Made by a program: the position numbers and the translations under genes
Origin: Apostichopus japonicus
Taxonomy: Eukaryota; Echinodermata; Holothuroidea; Aspidochirotida; Stichopodidae
Length of the DNA: 64,000 bases
Reading direction: 5' to 3'
Assembly (NCBI RefSeq): GCF_037975245.1
Contig: NC_092575.1
Coordinates: forward strand, 6,786,001 to 6,850,000
The notes under the pieces: generated by a model
Seen by the model: the letters and a program-made list of their open reading frames with translations, nothing else
The model's database searches: none
Told to the model about the DNA's origin: nothing
Part shown: one piece after another, positions 1 through 14,009 of the stretch
Layout of the letters: every line of letters starts with the position of its first letter
Numbering within the stretch: the stretch's first letter is position 1

Positions 1-779
1 TCCTGAAATGAAGGAACTACAGTAAGCAATAAACTCAGTGGGTCGAGGGGGGGGAGGGAGGATTTGAGAGGGTAGGGTGAAATGTGGATTTAATTGAAAA
101 AGTGATACCTTTTGAGCACAATTTACAACTTAGCAATGAAATGTACTATAAAACTTTCTCTCTACAAGTATAATATTTTGTATCAATACCATACCAGAAT
201 TTTGTCTCTAAAATAGGAAGTACTGGTAGTATATCAATTTGTCCTTCGTCATGTCACCTTACTCATGAATGTTCTCTTTATTAGTAGCTATTCTAAAATA
301 TATCAGCTATTCCATATTTCAGCTATTTTCCAAATAACCTTGTTAGAAATAGCTGACAATATGTTTGAATTACAAAAGTTTTTTATTCTATTATTTTTTG
401 TTATCATATCCCCAGTCTCTAAAATATTCCCCCAAGAAGTAGATTTTGTCTCTAAAAGTGGAAGTACCATTAATATATATCAATTTGTCCCCCTTGTCAT
501 GTCCACTTACCCATGTTCTGTTTGTCAGTTATTTCAACCCCTTTGCCCCCCCTCCCCCCATCTTATTAGACAGAGCTGACAAAATATTGTAATTACAGAA
601 GTTTTTAAAAAATTTATTTTACCATATTTACATAAATTATCTCATTATCAACTCGGATCAACTTTGGAAAGTTGATATTCTTTACAGTGGAATGCCTGCT
701 TTAATCTGAAAAGTATAATTGGTAATATTATTATGAAATAACCAAAAAAATAAGACGGAACAATTTATCTCGAGAGAGA

Positions 780-1180
780 GAGAAAAAGAAGTGTTTTTGG
801 TCGCAGCCTCTTACATCTTCAAGATCATCAAAACAGAGCAACTCTCCCGAAGTAACGAGAGGGGCTAGAAGCTGCAGAAAAACCTCCGTCTTTGAGTGAC
901 AGCTTCTAGGTGTGCGGAATATTCGGAAACTTTAGAACACGCCCGTGAGAAATACGAACGTGATACGACGACTCCTCTCCTTGATAGCTTCGCTTCTCGC
1001 TTCTCCTCCTACTTAATATTCGGATTCTCGGAGATATATTACCCATCCTCTGTAAACAATCCGCGATTCGAAACCACAGAGCTGTCAGAGTGGCTCTTTC
1101 TCTTTACGTAACATGTCCACCGTCTCTCTCCCCGATGTAATGTGACTGCGGGAGGATAAAGTCCCGCGCACATTAATAGG
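780..1180. other. CpG-rich, higher-GC block of unknown nature
   Basis: Base composition changes sharply here. CpG dinucleotides are frequent and GC content is visibly above the surrounding AT-rich DNA. A 71-codon frame is open on the + strand from 896 to 1111, but it has no recognisable domain and does not resemble the CFAP251 WD40 region. It could be a small unmethylated island, an old transposon piece or an unrecognised exon. Confidence 0.3.
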
Positions 1181-3479
1181 TAATGATTAGGCGGGGTATC
1201 CCAATTTTTTCACATCTCGTAACATTTTATCTGTTTTAGAAGATTCCCGGCAGTGGCTTTTTTTTTTTTTTGATAGTTTTTTTAATTTTTTTATTTGGCT
1301 TACCGTTAGGGTGTTAAGTACCCCTAGGCAGCATCTCGGAAATCCATGGAGAAGTATTCAAACACTTGCTGGAGAGGGATCGGTTTACTCCCTCGGGGAG
1401 GTGTTTATTACTGGCAGCTTGTGTGTAGGGCAAGTAATATCATCATTTAGAGACCGACACTCGTCATTTTTTTTATCTATTTTTTTTCTAAATCGATCTC
1501 CCTCTTCAAGGATAATCTGCCTATTTGAGAGTAATTTTAAACTTATCTGAAAATATATTAAGAAAAAATCACTAGTAGTTTGTGTAGAATATAATAGTAT
1601 CTTTTGCTGCTGGATTCATTTTTGTGTGGTGTCATAAACGGTTTTGATTTATGTCGCCATTGATGCGATCTTGTAGAAACACATATCGTGAGATACATGG
1701 GAACGGAGCAGCAACAACAACAAAAAATGAGATAAATAGGTATAAAATAAGGACGGGAAAGAAATTACAGCTAAATTGCTTCATATCAGATGACAAAATT
1801 AAAAAAGTTTTGTACTGATTATAAGTTCAATTAAAGCTGCAGGGTGTCACAATCACAGTTTTCATCAACAGGAATGTTAGGTCTACCAGTCTGGGTACAA
1901 ATTACCACTGGAAGGGGTGGGAGGGGGGAGGGGGAGTGATGGATGGAGGGAGGGAGAGCAGGGGAATTCTGGGAAAAGATGATAGAAGCAGATGGACCTC
2001 TTTTGGTTTGCACTGGTATTTGTTTCATGGGACCTCAGTTGGATTAAATTGAATGAGTTTTGCAGTTTGCTTCTTGAAACTTTGTATTAACAATACATGA
2101 AAAGATTTTCTCAATTTCTGATTTACATATGAATCGTGGAATGTAGACCATTTGAGTGAGATGTCTGTATATTATACAACGATAGTTCCCGGGTGTGTTA
2201 CAACTAGTAATTAATCAGGGTAGTCTTTTTCCGATACTCTTAAAAAATCGTAGAACTGTACCGTTACTTTTGACTTTGTCCCTTTTTTTTTTAAGCCCTT
2301 GGAAAGTCTTTGGAATGCATAATAGAAAAAAAAATGATATTCAACTTTATCAGAGGAAAAAGTTGATAATTAATTTAAACTGATGTTTTCCCCCACAAAG
2401 CCACGAGCTTACATCACCAATGAACTAATTTGAAGCAGCCTGTGAGTTTTGCACAGCCGTTGCTCTGGTAGTTATCACTCATATTCTGGTGCTTTTAGTT
2501 GTTCATAGGATATTTATTCCATTTTTGAAGACATTTACCCGGCTCAAAAATGCCATTTGCCTTCGTCTGTGGCTTTAGAAGGATGCCTCTGTCAAAAACA
2601 ATAGACTAGTGTGGCACAATAAAGTAATTAGCTTCCAAGCATGCCTCAGTGGAGTACAGTTCCCTTTTCTGCTAAAATGGCAGAATCAAGTGCAAAATAG
2701 ATAGTACCTGCATCTACTCCACTATGATAAGTTTACCAGAAAACCAGTCGCAAATATTTAAAGGGTGTGAAGACTCGCGCAAAAAGAAACGTCTAATGCC
2801 GGTAATCTGACCTACTTTCGAATGAGGTGTAACAGAAGTGTTAGACACCACCATCGATCCCAGAAAATAAACACACACAGTTTGCTACCATCGGTAATTA
2901 GACACTAGTGTACAGTTAGTACATACAGCTGCGGTCAATACCCACAGCACAGTGTACAAACAATACAGCTAAAGATAACAAGGTATCACGTTTCATTACT
3001 GTACTGTCTGCATTTTGTAGCGACACGAACAAAACGTCACTTGCAAGCAACGGAAAGTTAACTTTTTCAGATGGTCGCGCGCGGTTTGGGGCGAGTCTTC
3101 AATGCCTTTAAGTCACCAATATATAATACTATTTGACCATTCCCAAATTTCCCTCACTTGCCATACAAGTAGTTACATCACAATTTTGGCATATCCAAAT
3201 TTCCCACATATATGCAAATAGAATTCTACACTCTAGTGAGTACTTCATTATGAAGACTTTTGTATACAAGGTGGTGGGGGTGGGGGGTGGCCCTCCAGCA
3301 TTTCTACAGAGGGCGCTGTCATAGCCGTCCCAATGCACGTAATGGATACTATGGTCTATGATACTATGAATCAAAATAACATGATAGTGTGATAGCTAGC
3401 ACTGACATGCATGCGAACGCCTGCCGAATGAACTTGCATACAGACGCTCACAGGGATTGACTAGCTCAATGTCGCACCT

Positions 3480-3660
3480 GACATGTTCTTTAGAAAGTTA
3501 ACACAAGTTAAGGTGCTTGAAACACCTTGATTTTACCTTGAAACACCTTGAATTGAAAAGCTGAAAAGAGCTTGAACTTAAAAGCACCTTGACTTAAAAA
3601 TGTTTGAGTTAAAAACTTCAAAAATATGTTTCAAAAATTTCAAAAGATATCATCTTTAGT
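3480..3660. repeat. Degenerate short tandem repeat (CTTGAAACAC-like)
   Basis: Imperfect repetition of a short word: ACCTTGAAACACCTTGAATT, then TTGAAAAG, TTGAACTTAAAAG and TTCAAAAAT variants. The copies decay into A-rich simple sequence towards the 3' end. No coding content is seen. Confidence 0.6.
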
Positions 3661-3925
3661 TGATTATGAATGAAGTTGTATACAATTGTGCTCGACTTGA
3701 GGTACTGTTATGATCTACAGTGGGAGCCTGCAACTTGCCTAGTTTTTTGCAGAACTGAGTCAGGACCGATATGGGAGTACCCTCTGTTGATTGTCGGCGT
3801 GGCTGGAAATTCCCAACAGACTCTTAATGCCACATATCATGTATGGCATCGAATAAAACTCTATTACCACACACATAGAATTGATTTTTTTGTTCACTGT
3901 CGAAGCCGCCCTGCACTCCAATCAA

Positions 3926-4015
3926 ACAACAATAATAATAATAATGTAGATTTATATAGCGCCACCTCAAGGAGACGAATAACTGCCAATGGCGCTTCAC
4001 AAAGAGGAAAGCTCA
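3926..4015. repeat. Interspersed repeat fragment with TTTATATAGCGCC / GGCGCTT motif
   Basis: An AAT-rich lead-in is followed by TTTATATAGCGCC and, about 40 bases later, GGCGCTTCACAAAG. The same layout appears at 35988-36060 (AT-rich lead, TTTATATAGCCC, then GAGCGCTTTACAA). Two separated copies sharing this arrangement suggest a dispersed family, probably a short non-autonomous element. The family is not identified. Confidence 0.45.
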
Positions 4016-4448
4016 ACAATGAAATGCAGAACAGCAAAAAATGAGTCTTCATATTTCGAGTAAAGTTTTTTTAATACAATTTTTTTCCGATACAGTCGAT
4101 GCTTGTGAGTTTCGTACCATCTTCACTCTAGTCTTTAATTCTGCTCTGTATCTTTCAAGCCATAATGTGCTCACTATCTACCTCTCTTGGCCACCATTTT
4201 TTCCACCAAAAACTTGTAAGATGTAGATAATAATAAATTCTTACCCTATCAACCAAAAGTGTAATTTACTGATCATATGACTGATTCTTTCTGGCTCCAC
4301 ATATCCTTTGCTTTTAGGAGGAGTGAGTTCATTTTCATGTTTCAATGAAATTTAAATATCTCTGTAATATTGTTTCATTCTTTTTACTGCCCATATGCTG
4401 TGATATTTTTTTTTTAATGTGTCTTCCCCTTTTTTGTTCTTTCACCAG

Positions 4449-4577
4449 AGCTTTGGAAGCCGGAGCCAAGCTTGGTGGCGAAGATTTAATTCCATTTTAT
4501 GGACTTTTAGAAGGAGGCAGAGATGGCGAACTCTTTAAGGAGTTAGAAAACCATTTTTACTATGCCCAAATAAGGAG
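4449..4577 (+). CDS. CFAP251: CFAP251 exon A
   Basis: Preceded by a strong pyrimidine tract and CAG (4446-4448) and followed by AG|GTGAGA at 4578. It encodes 42 whole residues, [10 protein letters not shown] through YYAQIR, in one frame; the frame stops just past the donor (TGA), as expected for intron sequence. An acceptor two bases downstream (AG at 4449-4450) is also possible. The last codon is split AG|C and gives Ser. This is the most conserved stretch of the C-terminal region. Confidence 0.93.
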
Positions 4578-5494
4578 GTGAGATTCAATGTGGAAACTTT
4601 TTTTTTCTCTGTCGCGTCCACTTTATACCGAAGATGATATAATACGTTAAACTTGAAAAATGTTATCTAAATCATCCTGTCACTAAAAGGACACCTTTGG
4701 TGCGAAATTTATATCTATAGAGGTCACTCTCAACATTTATCCCCAAACATCCTGTCAATGTTACATTAATTAATTAATTAAAAATGTGCAAGGTCGCCTT
4801 TCCATCGTGATTAGTCTCAAGATTATACAGAAAGTCATTAGCAGGGAGAATTTTTTGACGGTTTAGTAGGCAAAGATAGGATTCACTTATAACAAAACTT
4901 TTTTTTCTTTTTTTCTACATACAGTTAGGGCAACAGGTTGTGTATGCAATTCAATGGCTCTGGTGAAACCAGTTAATGCATGAACAGGCCTGAGGCCAGA
5001 GGGGAGGGGGGGCAAGGGGGGGGGAGTTGAGGAGTTGGGGGATCTCTTCAGGGGCTTGGGATTAATTAGGCAGCACAAGGAAAATGTGCGATAATGAATG
5101 TAATTTCTTGTTTTTATAATAACTGTAAGGAGACATAAAGACCTCAAAACAGGGGGTGCAAAGGGGGTGCAGTGACATAATTCCCAACTCTCAACACTTC
5201 TGTGCATTTGCGCAAACTTTAACATGTATACAGTGTTGGTTTCATATCAGTGTGACATTTCATACACTGAGCAGCTCTCCATAAACAATGCAACTCTTGG
5301 CAGATGCTTGGTATGCAATATACAGTAGTTTTAACGAGGCGAAGCCTACCGTGGGTGTGTTAAATCTACGAGAGGTGATTTTACGTTTTACTACCGGCTG
5401 GTTACACTATGTTTCAGGAGAGGAAATACTCGTACCGTTCTTCGGTTGAATTATGGTACTACACTATGTCTATATATATATATATGTATATATA

Positions 5495-5538
<44 letters not shown>

Positions 5539-8500
5539 AACTCTGTCACGGACTAGAGTCACTGTAATCAACCGTTAAAGGACCGTGAACTGTGTCCCAG
5601 CCACCACCGTTGCTTGGACGAGCAGTGGTTGAAGTAAGAAAAAATAACTACATCATAAAACTTGTCTGAGAATCTGTGTTTTACTTAAAAATAATCAAAT
5701 AAATGAGTGTATTGTACCACATTATTAGAATAATATTGAACTGTATTTTCCTAAATTCCTATATTTCATTACAACCCTTTTTTCTTTTTCATCCCCTGAT
5801 ATAGAAATGAAATATGATACACTGTGTTTACTTCTCTGTTTAACATTTTTTGGCCCTCTTTACTGGCTTGCTTTTCTCATACACTTGCAAATATAACTAT
5901 TAACAAAATGATACAGAAATGAATATGATGCACTGTGTACCTCCCTGTCTTCATGCCAGGTAGCAAACCCCCCCCCCCCTTCTTCTTTAAGAGCTTCCTT
6001 TTCTCGTCATACACTTGCGTATCTAGTCCAAACTGTTAGTGGAAGAAGATGATAGATGGCTATTCCTGTATGCTTCATCATGGTAATATTAATATGCACA
6101 CACTGCAACCTCTACATTTAACAACGTGGGGCATTTGTCATGGACCCTCATTCCATCAGAGTGTTCTGTCAGTTACTGCAAACTTCTGCCTCTGTCCTGC
6201 TCTCATTTTTTTTTTTTTTTTTTCCGGCTCTCTGGTAACAAATGTGCTCTTTTCGTCATCTCAGTGTAAACCAACTGATGAGAAGTTATCGTAAGAGAGA
6301 GAGCGTGGCATATGGTAGTCTAATGATTCTCCACGATTCGAGCCATCTAACTCCGGCCGTAAATGAGCCGTACGAGTCTCGGTGGGAGTCCATATACCCC
6401 TCCCGAAAATCAATTGCATTAGTAATGCTTACAAATGTTTACAGTTTGTCATTCAAACTTTAGACGACGAAAAAACTTGACAGATAGCTTCCTAAAGGCC
6501 TGGGGGCTAGGTAAGAGGTTGACATGTTATCTAGCCTGGTTTATTTTATGTAATTACTTTTTATGTATGTATGACAACTAGAAATTGAAAAAGAAAATAA
6601 AGAAATTTTTGTTCCGACAAAAAGAAGAAGAAGAAGGAGAAGAAGAAAAATGGAAGAAAATAAAATAAGAAAGTAGTAACATACTGTTCTGTGGGGGATT
6701 GATGATGGAAGTTTGTGTACATATATATGTTCAATGGTGATTAATTTTTTACTTCAAATAAACTTGTCTTGAAAATGAACTATCTAAAGATAGAAGAAGA
6801 ACAAACACAAGTTTGAAAAAAGGAAATTACCTGGCACGGTAATGTTATGTAATAGACGTTCGAAAAGATTTAACAACCCATGAAGGCAAAGTTCTATCAA
6901 GGTGACATGTGTTCAGGTGCAAGAATAGCATCCTGAAATTTCTATTTTTAATGTTTTTCATTGTTGGTTTCAAGCAATAATTGCAAAAATTAATGAGGAA
7001 GTTATGTCATCGTCGATACCCTTGAAAATATTTAAGCTCGCTTCCTTTTACACATTTAGTTTTTATGTGCCGTAAGTTCCCTCCCCTCCCCTCAGTTACT
7101 GGGCTTCAACTTTTCAAGTAACAGATGGAAAAATCCAGTCCTTTCTGGAATAAATATTTAGAAAATATACAAGAAGTGATAGCAGTGGCGGAGCGTCCAT
7201 ACAGTCAGAGGGGGAGGATGCCCCCACTGACAGACTCAAATGGACTGCTGGCGCCCTTTTCAGCTTTTTACCACTTTTGACTTATTCGCGATTATTGACT
7301 TTTTTATTGCGCTCTCAAATACCTATTGACATTTGTCACATTTTGTTGGTGTAATTTTCTGACAAATTGGCAATGACACCTATTTATTCTTCGTTTATCT
7401 GCAAATTAGCAAGGCCTGGAAAGGTTCATTGCCGGTGATCTAGGGAGTATCTTTAATCAAAATTTTTCTGTACGCTCCGCGCCAACCTGTGGTGGTGCTC
7501 CATTTAGATAGTGTCGAAAGCGCCCCTACAGACCATTCCCACCCCCCCCCCCGACCAATACCCCTAACTCCGCCACTGAGTGATAGAAACAAGAGTTAAA
7601 TTTCTTACAATGAACTGGAAGGGTAATATAATGGCATGTAAACTCAGTGTTTTGTGATTTTATCCTGATAGATGATGTGTGTTGGTGGGGGGGGGGGGCA
7701 GCAGAGAGGTAAGATTAGGAGGAGAGAATGAGTCTTGGGTGGTGGTTGTGTTGAAATAAATTTCACACGTGGCTGAGACAAACCTCACTGCAACCATACG
7801 ACAAACTCTATGAATATTCATATTAAGACATGTATATGCGGGTCAAGGTTAAGACTTTAATTACATCACCGCAATTCTCGCCAAGAAATTTTTATATATA
7901 ACCGAGAAAACTGATGTTATTTGGATCATGTATGAAGAGAGTGCTATCTATACTTTTATTTTTGGGGGATTTGTTAAGCATTCCTCACAAGAAAATGCCA
8001 TACAATATATTCAAAAGTACAAAAGTCAAAAGTACATAGACTTGCAAGAACTTGCAAATGGTGTGTGATTCCAATTGGTTTGTCGTTAAAGTACTGTTTG
8101 TTCTGAATCAGAGACGTCTTTCTGTGGACGGCAGAGAAGTTCAACGAGATAAACGTTTTAATATAAAATGAAGGTTGAATATTTGCTGAGTTGCAATCTT
8201 GGATTCTTAGATCTCCTAGTTACATGATAAATATTTGCCAATAGTTTGGACTATTTTTTTGTCAATTTTTGATTTTATCTATATAGAGTTTTCATGCTAA
8301 TCTTCTCTATTTTGCATTAGTTCTGCATTTATAACTTGTTGATTAACTGCCAGTCTTGGGTAAAGAGATCGATATAGATTCATGATGAACTTTGGTAGTA
8401 TCCCCATTAAAAAAATGACTTGCTTTTCTATTTATATATACATATGTATATGAAAGAGTTCTTGTAACTATGATAATGCTGTGAGAAGAATTCTGAATGT

Positions 8501-11500
8501 GTGAGGAATATGAGCGGGAGAATTATCCCACGTTGTAATAACTATGTCTTTTCATTTAAGATATGACCTTTTACTGTTCCATTAAAGTTCTGTGTTAGAT
8601 CATCTTGGTAATAACCTTTTCTGATAATTAGGCCTTGAAAATGTGTTGGTTTGGAAATTTAAAGCCAAGGAAAAGGGGAGGGGAGGAGAGGGTGGGCGAG
8701 GGGGGAGGGGGTGAATAGTTCGGCTGAGGGAGAGGTGATGGAAGTAGCTCATTTATAACAACAAGCCAAACATGACCAAAAAAATAAGGTTCTTATATGC
8801 AATGAACAGCAGGAATGTCCTCTGTGTAAAATTTACATGTGTTGGCTTTTGAAGGGGAAGGGAGGGCAAGGGGGGGGAGGCAGTGTATAGGTTGGCTGAG
8901 GGAGAGGTAATGGAAGAAGGTCATTTATAAGAACAAGTCAAACATGACTTATATGCAAGGAACAGCATGAATGTCCTCTGTGTAAAATTTGCTTTATTGT
9001 GCAGTATTACAGTTAATCTGCAATTTTTTAAATCAGGTCACCACCTAGTCATTTGACCCCAAAACTAAGATTGTTAAATAGTACAGGTAACTTTCTTCAT
9101 ATAATTTGACAAAATCATTAAAACCTTGCCTCTAGAGACTTCTGCTCTAGGTATTCAAGATCACATTCTGTAAGCAACAGACCCAGTATTCAAGTTTATT
9201 TTACGAAAATGTTATTTGCCATCATCCCCGCGTAGAAAACAAACAAAAACTGTATAATTCAATAAATGAGGTCACAGCTTGCCATACATACTCACCACAT
9301 ACAAAAGAAAATTCGGGGCAATTTTTTCTTTTTTTTTTACTATGCCAGATTTTATTTATATTTTTGTTTTATTTCAAGTCACATTTAACTCCACCAAATG
9401 AACATTGTTGTTTCCTTTGGCAATTTCCCCAGAGGAATGCAAGTAGCACATTTACATTTGACAGAGCATCTTGTTGAAATTTTTCTCTTAAGATATTCGC
9501 AGATATTTATTTATTTTATATCTAGACATTCGAATGGCAGCTAAATTGTTCCTACCCTGTAGGTTGATTTTTCTCGAAATCACTTCAAAAATGTTAGATT
9601 AGTTAATAGGCCGCCTAGAGTATGTTGTTTGGTATGTTTAGGAATATCTTTGATCATTTTTTAGAATTTGGGTAATATAGGACAAAGATTTCAAGTCAAT
9701 GTTCATATGGTTTTTTATCCCGACAAGAAGTATTTTGTACATGAATGATAGCAACTTTTCGACTGAAAGATATTCAGTTTCAAGAAAAAGCAAGAAAGTA
9801 ATAATTTAATGTTCCTGTGTCCCTAGATGTCTCGTGTTTGTATTGTATTGTACTGTCCTGCAATTTATGCCTAAAGTTAGTATATTGCTCGCTTTGAATT
9901 ATGATTTTTTTATTCCAGGATATCAGTTTTTCATTAGCTTATGTAACTTGGATGTTGTGTAATTTGCATATATGCAAAGTAGTTGGGTCCGTGGTACTCT
10001 TGCTATGAGAGTGTAGCGGTAAAGCTGGGGATAAAGTTTGACATAATGTTTTACGTAGCGACAGAATTGCTTGACATTTTAGAAATATGATCTTTTACTG
10101 ACACTGTTCGGCATGAACTAAGAAATATTGGTCATCAAAGTTTGTTATCTCAAATTTTCATTCATCACCAAATTTAAGGGCCTGAAGTCGCTGGTTGGAA
10201 TCCTTATTTCTATACCAAAAACATTTTTAGTTTTGTTTTTGTTTTGTTTTTTTTCTAACTTCCCAGTCAGTTATCCATTTTGATTTATTAATATTTCTAC
10301 TCTCCTTTGTAATGTCTGCATAGTGAGAGATGTTAAACCTTAAATGTGTAACCTGCTGTGCAAGCTTTTTCTTATTACTATATAATACTATGTACAGAGA
10401 CCGAATTTCATCCTTTTGGCCAGTCTGTGAATAATGTTTTGAAGAGACGGATTCAGAAATTGAATCAATATTTTTTACCTTCATTAGCATTCATATGTAA
10501 GACCTTAGGTTGGACTAAAGTGCTTATGTTTTTACTTTCAGAGAGCTGCTGTTTGTTAGCTAAAATCAACTCATTTTTTTAAATTTTGGTATATAAATAA
10601 ATATATGACAAATATGTTATTAACAAATTTAGAGTATTGTTTCAATTGTCCATCTCTATCAGCTTGGGGATCTACAGACCCCCAAGGTGGGGGGGGGGAG
10701 AAGGGATGTGAAGGCAAAGAGGCCCAAAAGGGGGTCATGCTTCTTAGTGTATGTGTTTCTTGAAGTGAGTCAAACTCTGATACTTGAATTCATATAATTC
10801 CAAAATTATGATTTTGTTTTTACTGTCTTCCAGCCAAGGGGTCGACACCATGGATACAAGAAAGGTGTCGGTCACCATCCCCATCTCTGAAATCTCTTTC
10901 GTCATGAGGGCCATGGGGCATTACCCCTCAGAGCAAGAGGTGGAGGACATGATGAACGAGGTCAAATTCAGCAAATATGTGGACACTGGGAAATACGTGG
11001 ACAGCATCGACCTGGGCGACTTCATCAAATGTAAGTGGATCATTTCTCACGTAAATATGTATGAGGTAACATCCTTCCGACCATTCTTCCATCGTAGGGG
11101 AAGGTGATATCGCAACGCACAATGGGAATAAAACGACCCATGTTAAGCCCATGTTCATCCCTGAGGTGTCTGCAAAGGGGAAATGAGATACCCAAAATAA
11201 TTTAGAATTATGTGGCATATGTGGTGGCATTTTGAATTATGTGGCATGTATAATGCCATATTGATTATGTGGCATGTATGGTGCCATTTTAAATTATGTT
11301 GCATATATGGTGCCATTATGTGGCATGTGTGGTACCATTTTGAATTATGTGACATGTATGATGCCATTTTTAATTATGTGGCATGTATGATGCCATTTTT
11401 AATTATGTTGCATATATGGCGCCATTTTGAATTATGTGGCATGAATGGTGCCATTTTGAATTATGTGGCATATATGATTCCATTTTGAATTATGTTGCTT

Positions 11501-13908
11501 GTATCATGCCATTTTGAATTATGTGGCATGTATGGTGCCATTTTGAGTTATGAGGCATGTATGATTCCATTTTGAATTATGTTGCATGTATCATGCCATT
11601 TTTAATTATGTGGCATATATAATGCCATTTTTAATTATGTTGCATATGTGGTGCCATTTTGAATTATGTGGCATGTATAATGCCATTTTGAATTATGTGG
11701 CATGTATGGTGCCATTTTTAATTATGTTGCATGTATCATGCCATTTTGAATTATGTGGCATGTATGGTGCCATTTTGAATTATGTTTCATATATGGTGCC
11801 ATTTTGAATTATGTGGCATGTATGATGCCATTTTGAATGATGGCATATATGATGCCATTTTGAATTATGTGGCATGTATGATGAAGACCTTTCTCCCTGA
11901 ACTTAGAGTACCCAGAAGAAAACCTTTCTCCCTTTAACCTAGAGTAACCAGCAGAAAACCCTTCCCCATTAACCTTTAGTAACATGAAGAAAACCTTTCT
12001 CCCTTAACCTAGAGCACCCAGCAGAAAACTTACTCCCTTTTAACCTAGAGTAACCAGCAGCCTTTACCAGAAGAAAAGCTTTCTCCCTTTTAAAGCATAG
12101 AGTACCCATGAGAGACTTCTGATGACCTGGCCCTCTGCACTCTTTCATGTTTTAATCCAAGCGTAAACGAAAACATATAGCTTGCCTGCTTGATATCAGG
12201 TAGCACGGAAAAGTGCATATCCTCCGTTTTTACTGCTGGTTGATCGGTCATGATTTAATGGGTCGTGCAAACATGAGGTTCTACAGGTATGAATCACAAT
12301 TCATTCAGAAGAAAAGAGAAAAAGAAAGAAAGAAAAACAAACATTTTTGTTATGTAATAATGTTTGCCCAAAGCCATTTACCTCAATCCAAAGTGACCAC
12401 TCTGTGATGAATTTCCTCGCAACCTCTCAGATCTTTCAAACCAGCGTTATTTACTTTGTAATATCTTAAAACATTCTCCGATGCAGTGTCATGTTCCCAC
12501 TGCAATGTCAATGATGGAAAGGACTTTATTGACGGTGAAATTAAAAATTTATGGGAAAAAATAAAGAAAAGAAAATTAAAAACCCTAATGGCAGTCGTTC
12601 ATCAGTTTCATGCGTACATTTATATGCAAATACAGTCCAACTCACGGTGCAACGGTACTCCGAAACAGGTAATAGTTGAAAATTAGGTCAGCGAATTGGT
12701 ACACATGTATGTGCATCAGCATCGAAAAGTGCAAATTTATGAAAATTACAAAAAAGACATAAAATGATAAAAAAAGAAAAGAGAAGGCATATAGTTGGTT
12801 TCAGTACACCGGCAGATCTAATTGGCTTGAAAGGCAATTACTTAACACCGATTAGCAGCCACAGAGGGTGAAATATCATCTATATTCCACAGGCAGGGAC
12901 AACAGCTTAAAATTCATCTTGGATTAACAAAGTCATTTGCTCTTGAGCACTTTCAGAGAAATGATATAGTGATTTTTTTTCTTCTTTTTTTTCTTCTTTA
13001 TCTTCTTTATATTTAACTAATGCTGCGAAGAAAAAAATTCAACAAGAAATTGTACTTTTTGCCTTAGTAGCTGTCGTTGAGAAGTGTCAAGAAGTACAGT
13101 TCGGTTTAGGAAATATCAAGAACGAAGAACATGAATTTGTTTTATGTAAGATGAGTCTGTAATCGAGGTGACAGAACACGATTTTTCCAAATGTTTCAAC
13201 TTTCATGTTACGGATAATGTTTACGGATTTGTTTCCCTATAGAGTTTGGGTGAACAAGACCCCCTTGTGGATTTTATATTATGATAATAATATACTGTTG
13301 AAAGAAAGAGACAAAAAGAGACCCCCCCCACCCAAAAAAAAAAAATCAGTCTATTTTACTTGTCTCTCAGGACACAACAACAGCAGACCATTTTGATATG
13401 TCTGAGTTTGTTTGACGTTCACAATCACAGAAATTATGACACATTGGTTATTGCCTTTGAACCTATGTAGTGCTATACCCCATTTTCTAACCTCAGTCGG
13501 TATTAGTTCTTTGATTCTTAGTAATGTATTCATTACTCTTTGAGAATTTTTCAATCTTTTTCTTCTTTCTGCCTGGTAAATGTCCATGTCACAAAACCAC
13601 CAAATGCCAAAGGATGGCAGAAAACATTCTTTATTCTATTCCCCTTTTTGAGGTTAATTATATTTTAATTCCGTAATAGTGACTTTTGTTAAAGTGGACA
13701 CAAACCCAACCATCATGTTTGGCTCATATATGATTTTTTCTGTGAAGAACTTTACTCGATACCCCAAACAGTTAGAAATATCATTTGCTGATTGGTGATA
13801 TCTTTGTTTAAAATTTGTGTCTGTGAGCTGTCATTTTGTATTAAAATCTGTGATGTTATAGTGTCACTTTGTAATTCTTCTCATATTTTCAAGATAGAAT
13901 GTTTATAC

Positions 13909-13961
<53 letters not shown>

Positions 13962-13978
13962 TTATACACATATATATA

Positions 13979-14009
<31 letters not shown>

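Larger units (their letters stand above)
1..4448 (+). other. Upstream part of CFAP251 (probable intron)
   Basis: No coding exon of CFAP251 could be recognised before the acceptor at 4447-4448, although the WD40-repeat part of the protein has to lie 5' of that exon. The span is mostly AT-rich, with a poly-T run near 1259, G-rich patches (44-60, 1912-1935, 3273-3290), a CpG-rich block at 780-1180 and small repeats at 3480-3660 and 3926-4015. The simplest reading is one long intron. A diverged short exon could have been missed by eye. Confidence 0.5.
4578..10833 (+). other. CFAP251 intron A-B
   Basis: A 6.3-kb intron bounded by GTGAGA and TTCCAG. It contains an AT tract (5470-5535), an hAT MITE (7183-7578), a duplicated G-rich segment (8639-8990), poly-T and poly-C runs (about 5970-5979 and 6208-6224) and otherwise plain AT-rich sequence. 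No embedded gene was seen. Confidence 0.8.

Noticed and set aside
11155-11807. Repetitive His/Trp/Met-rich open frames on both strands
   Set aside because: They are readings of the 29-bp minisatellite within a CFAP251 intron, with no start context or conservation.
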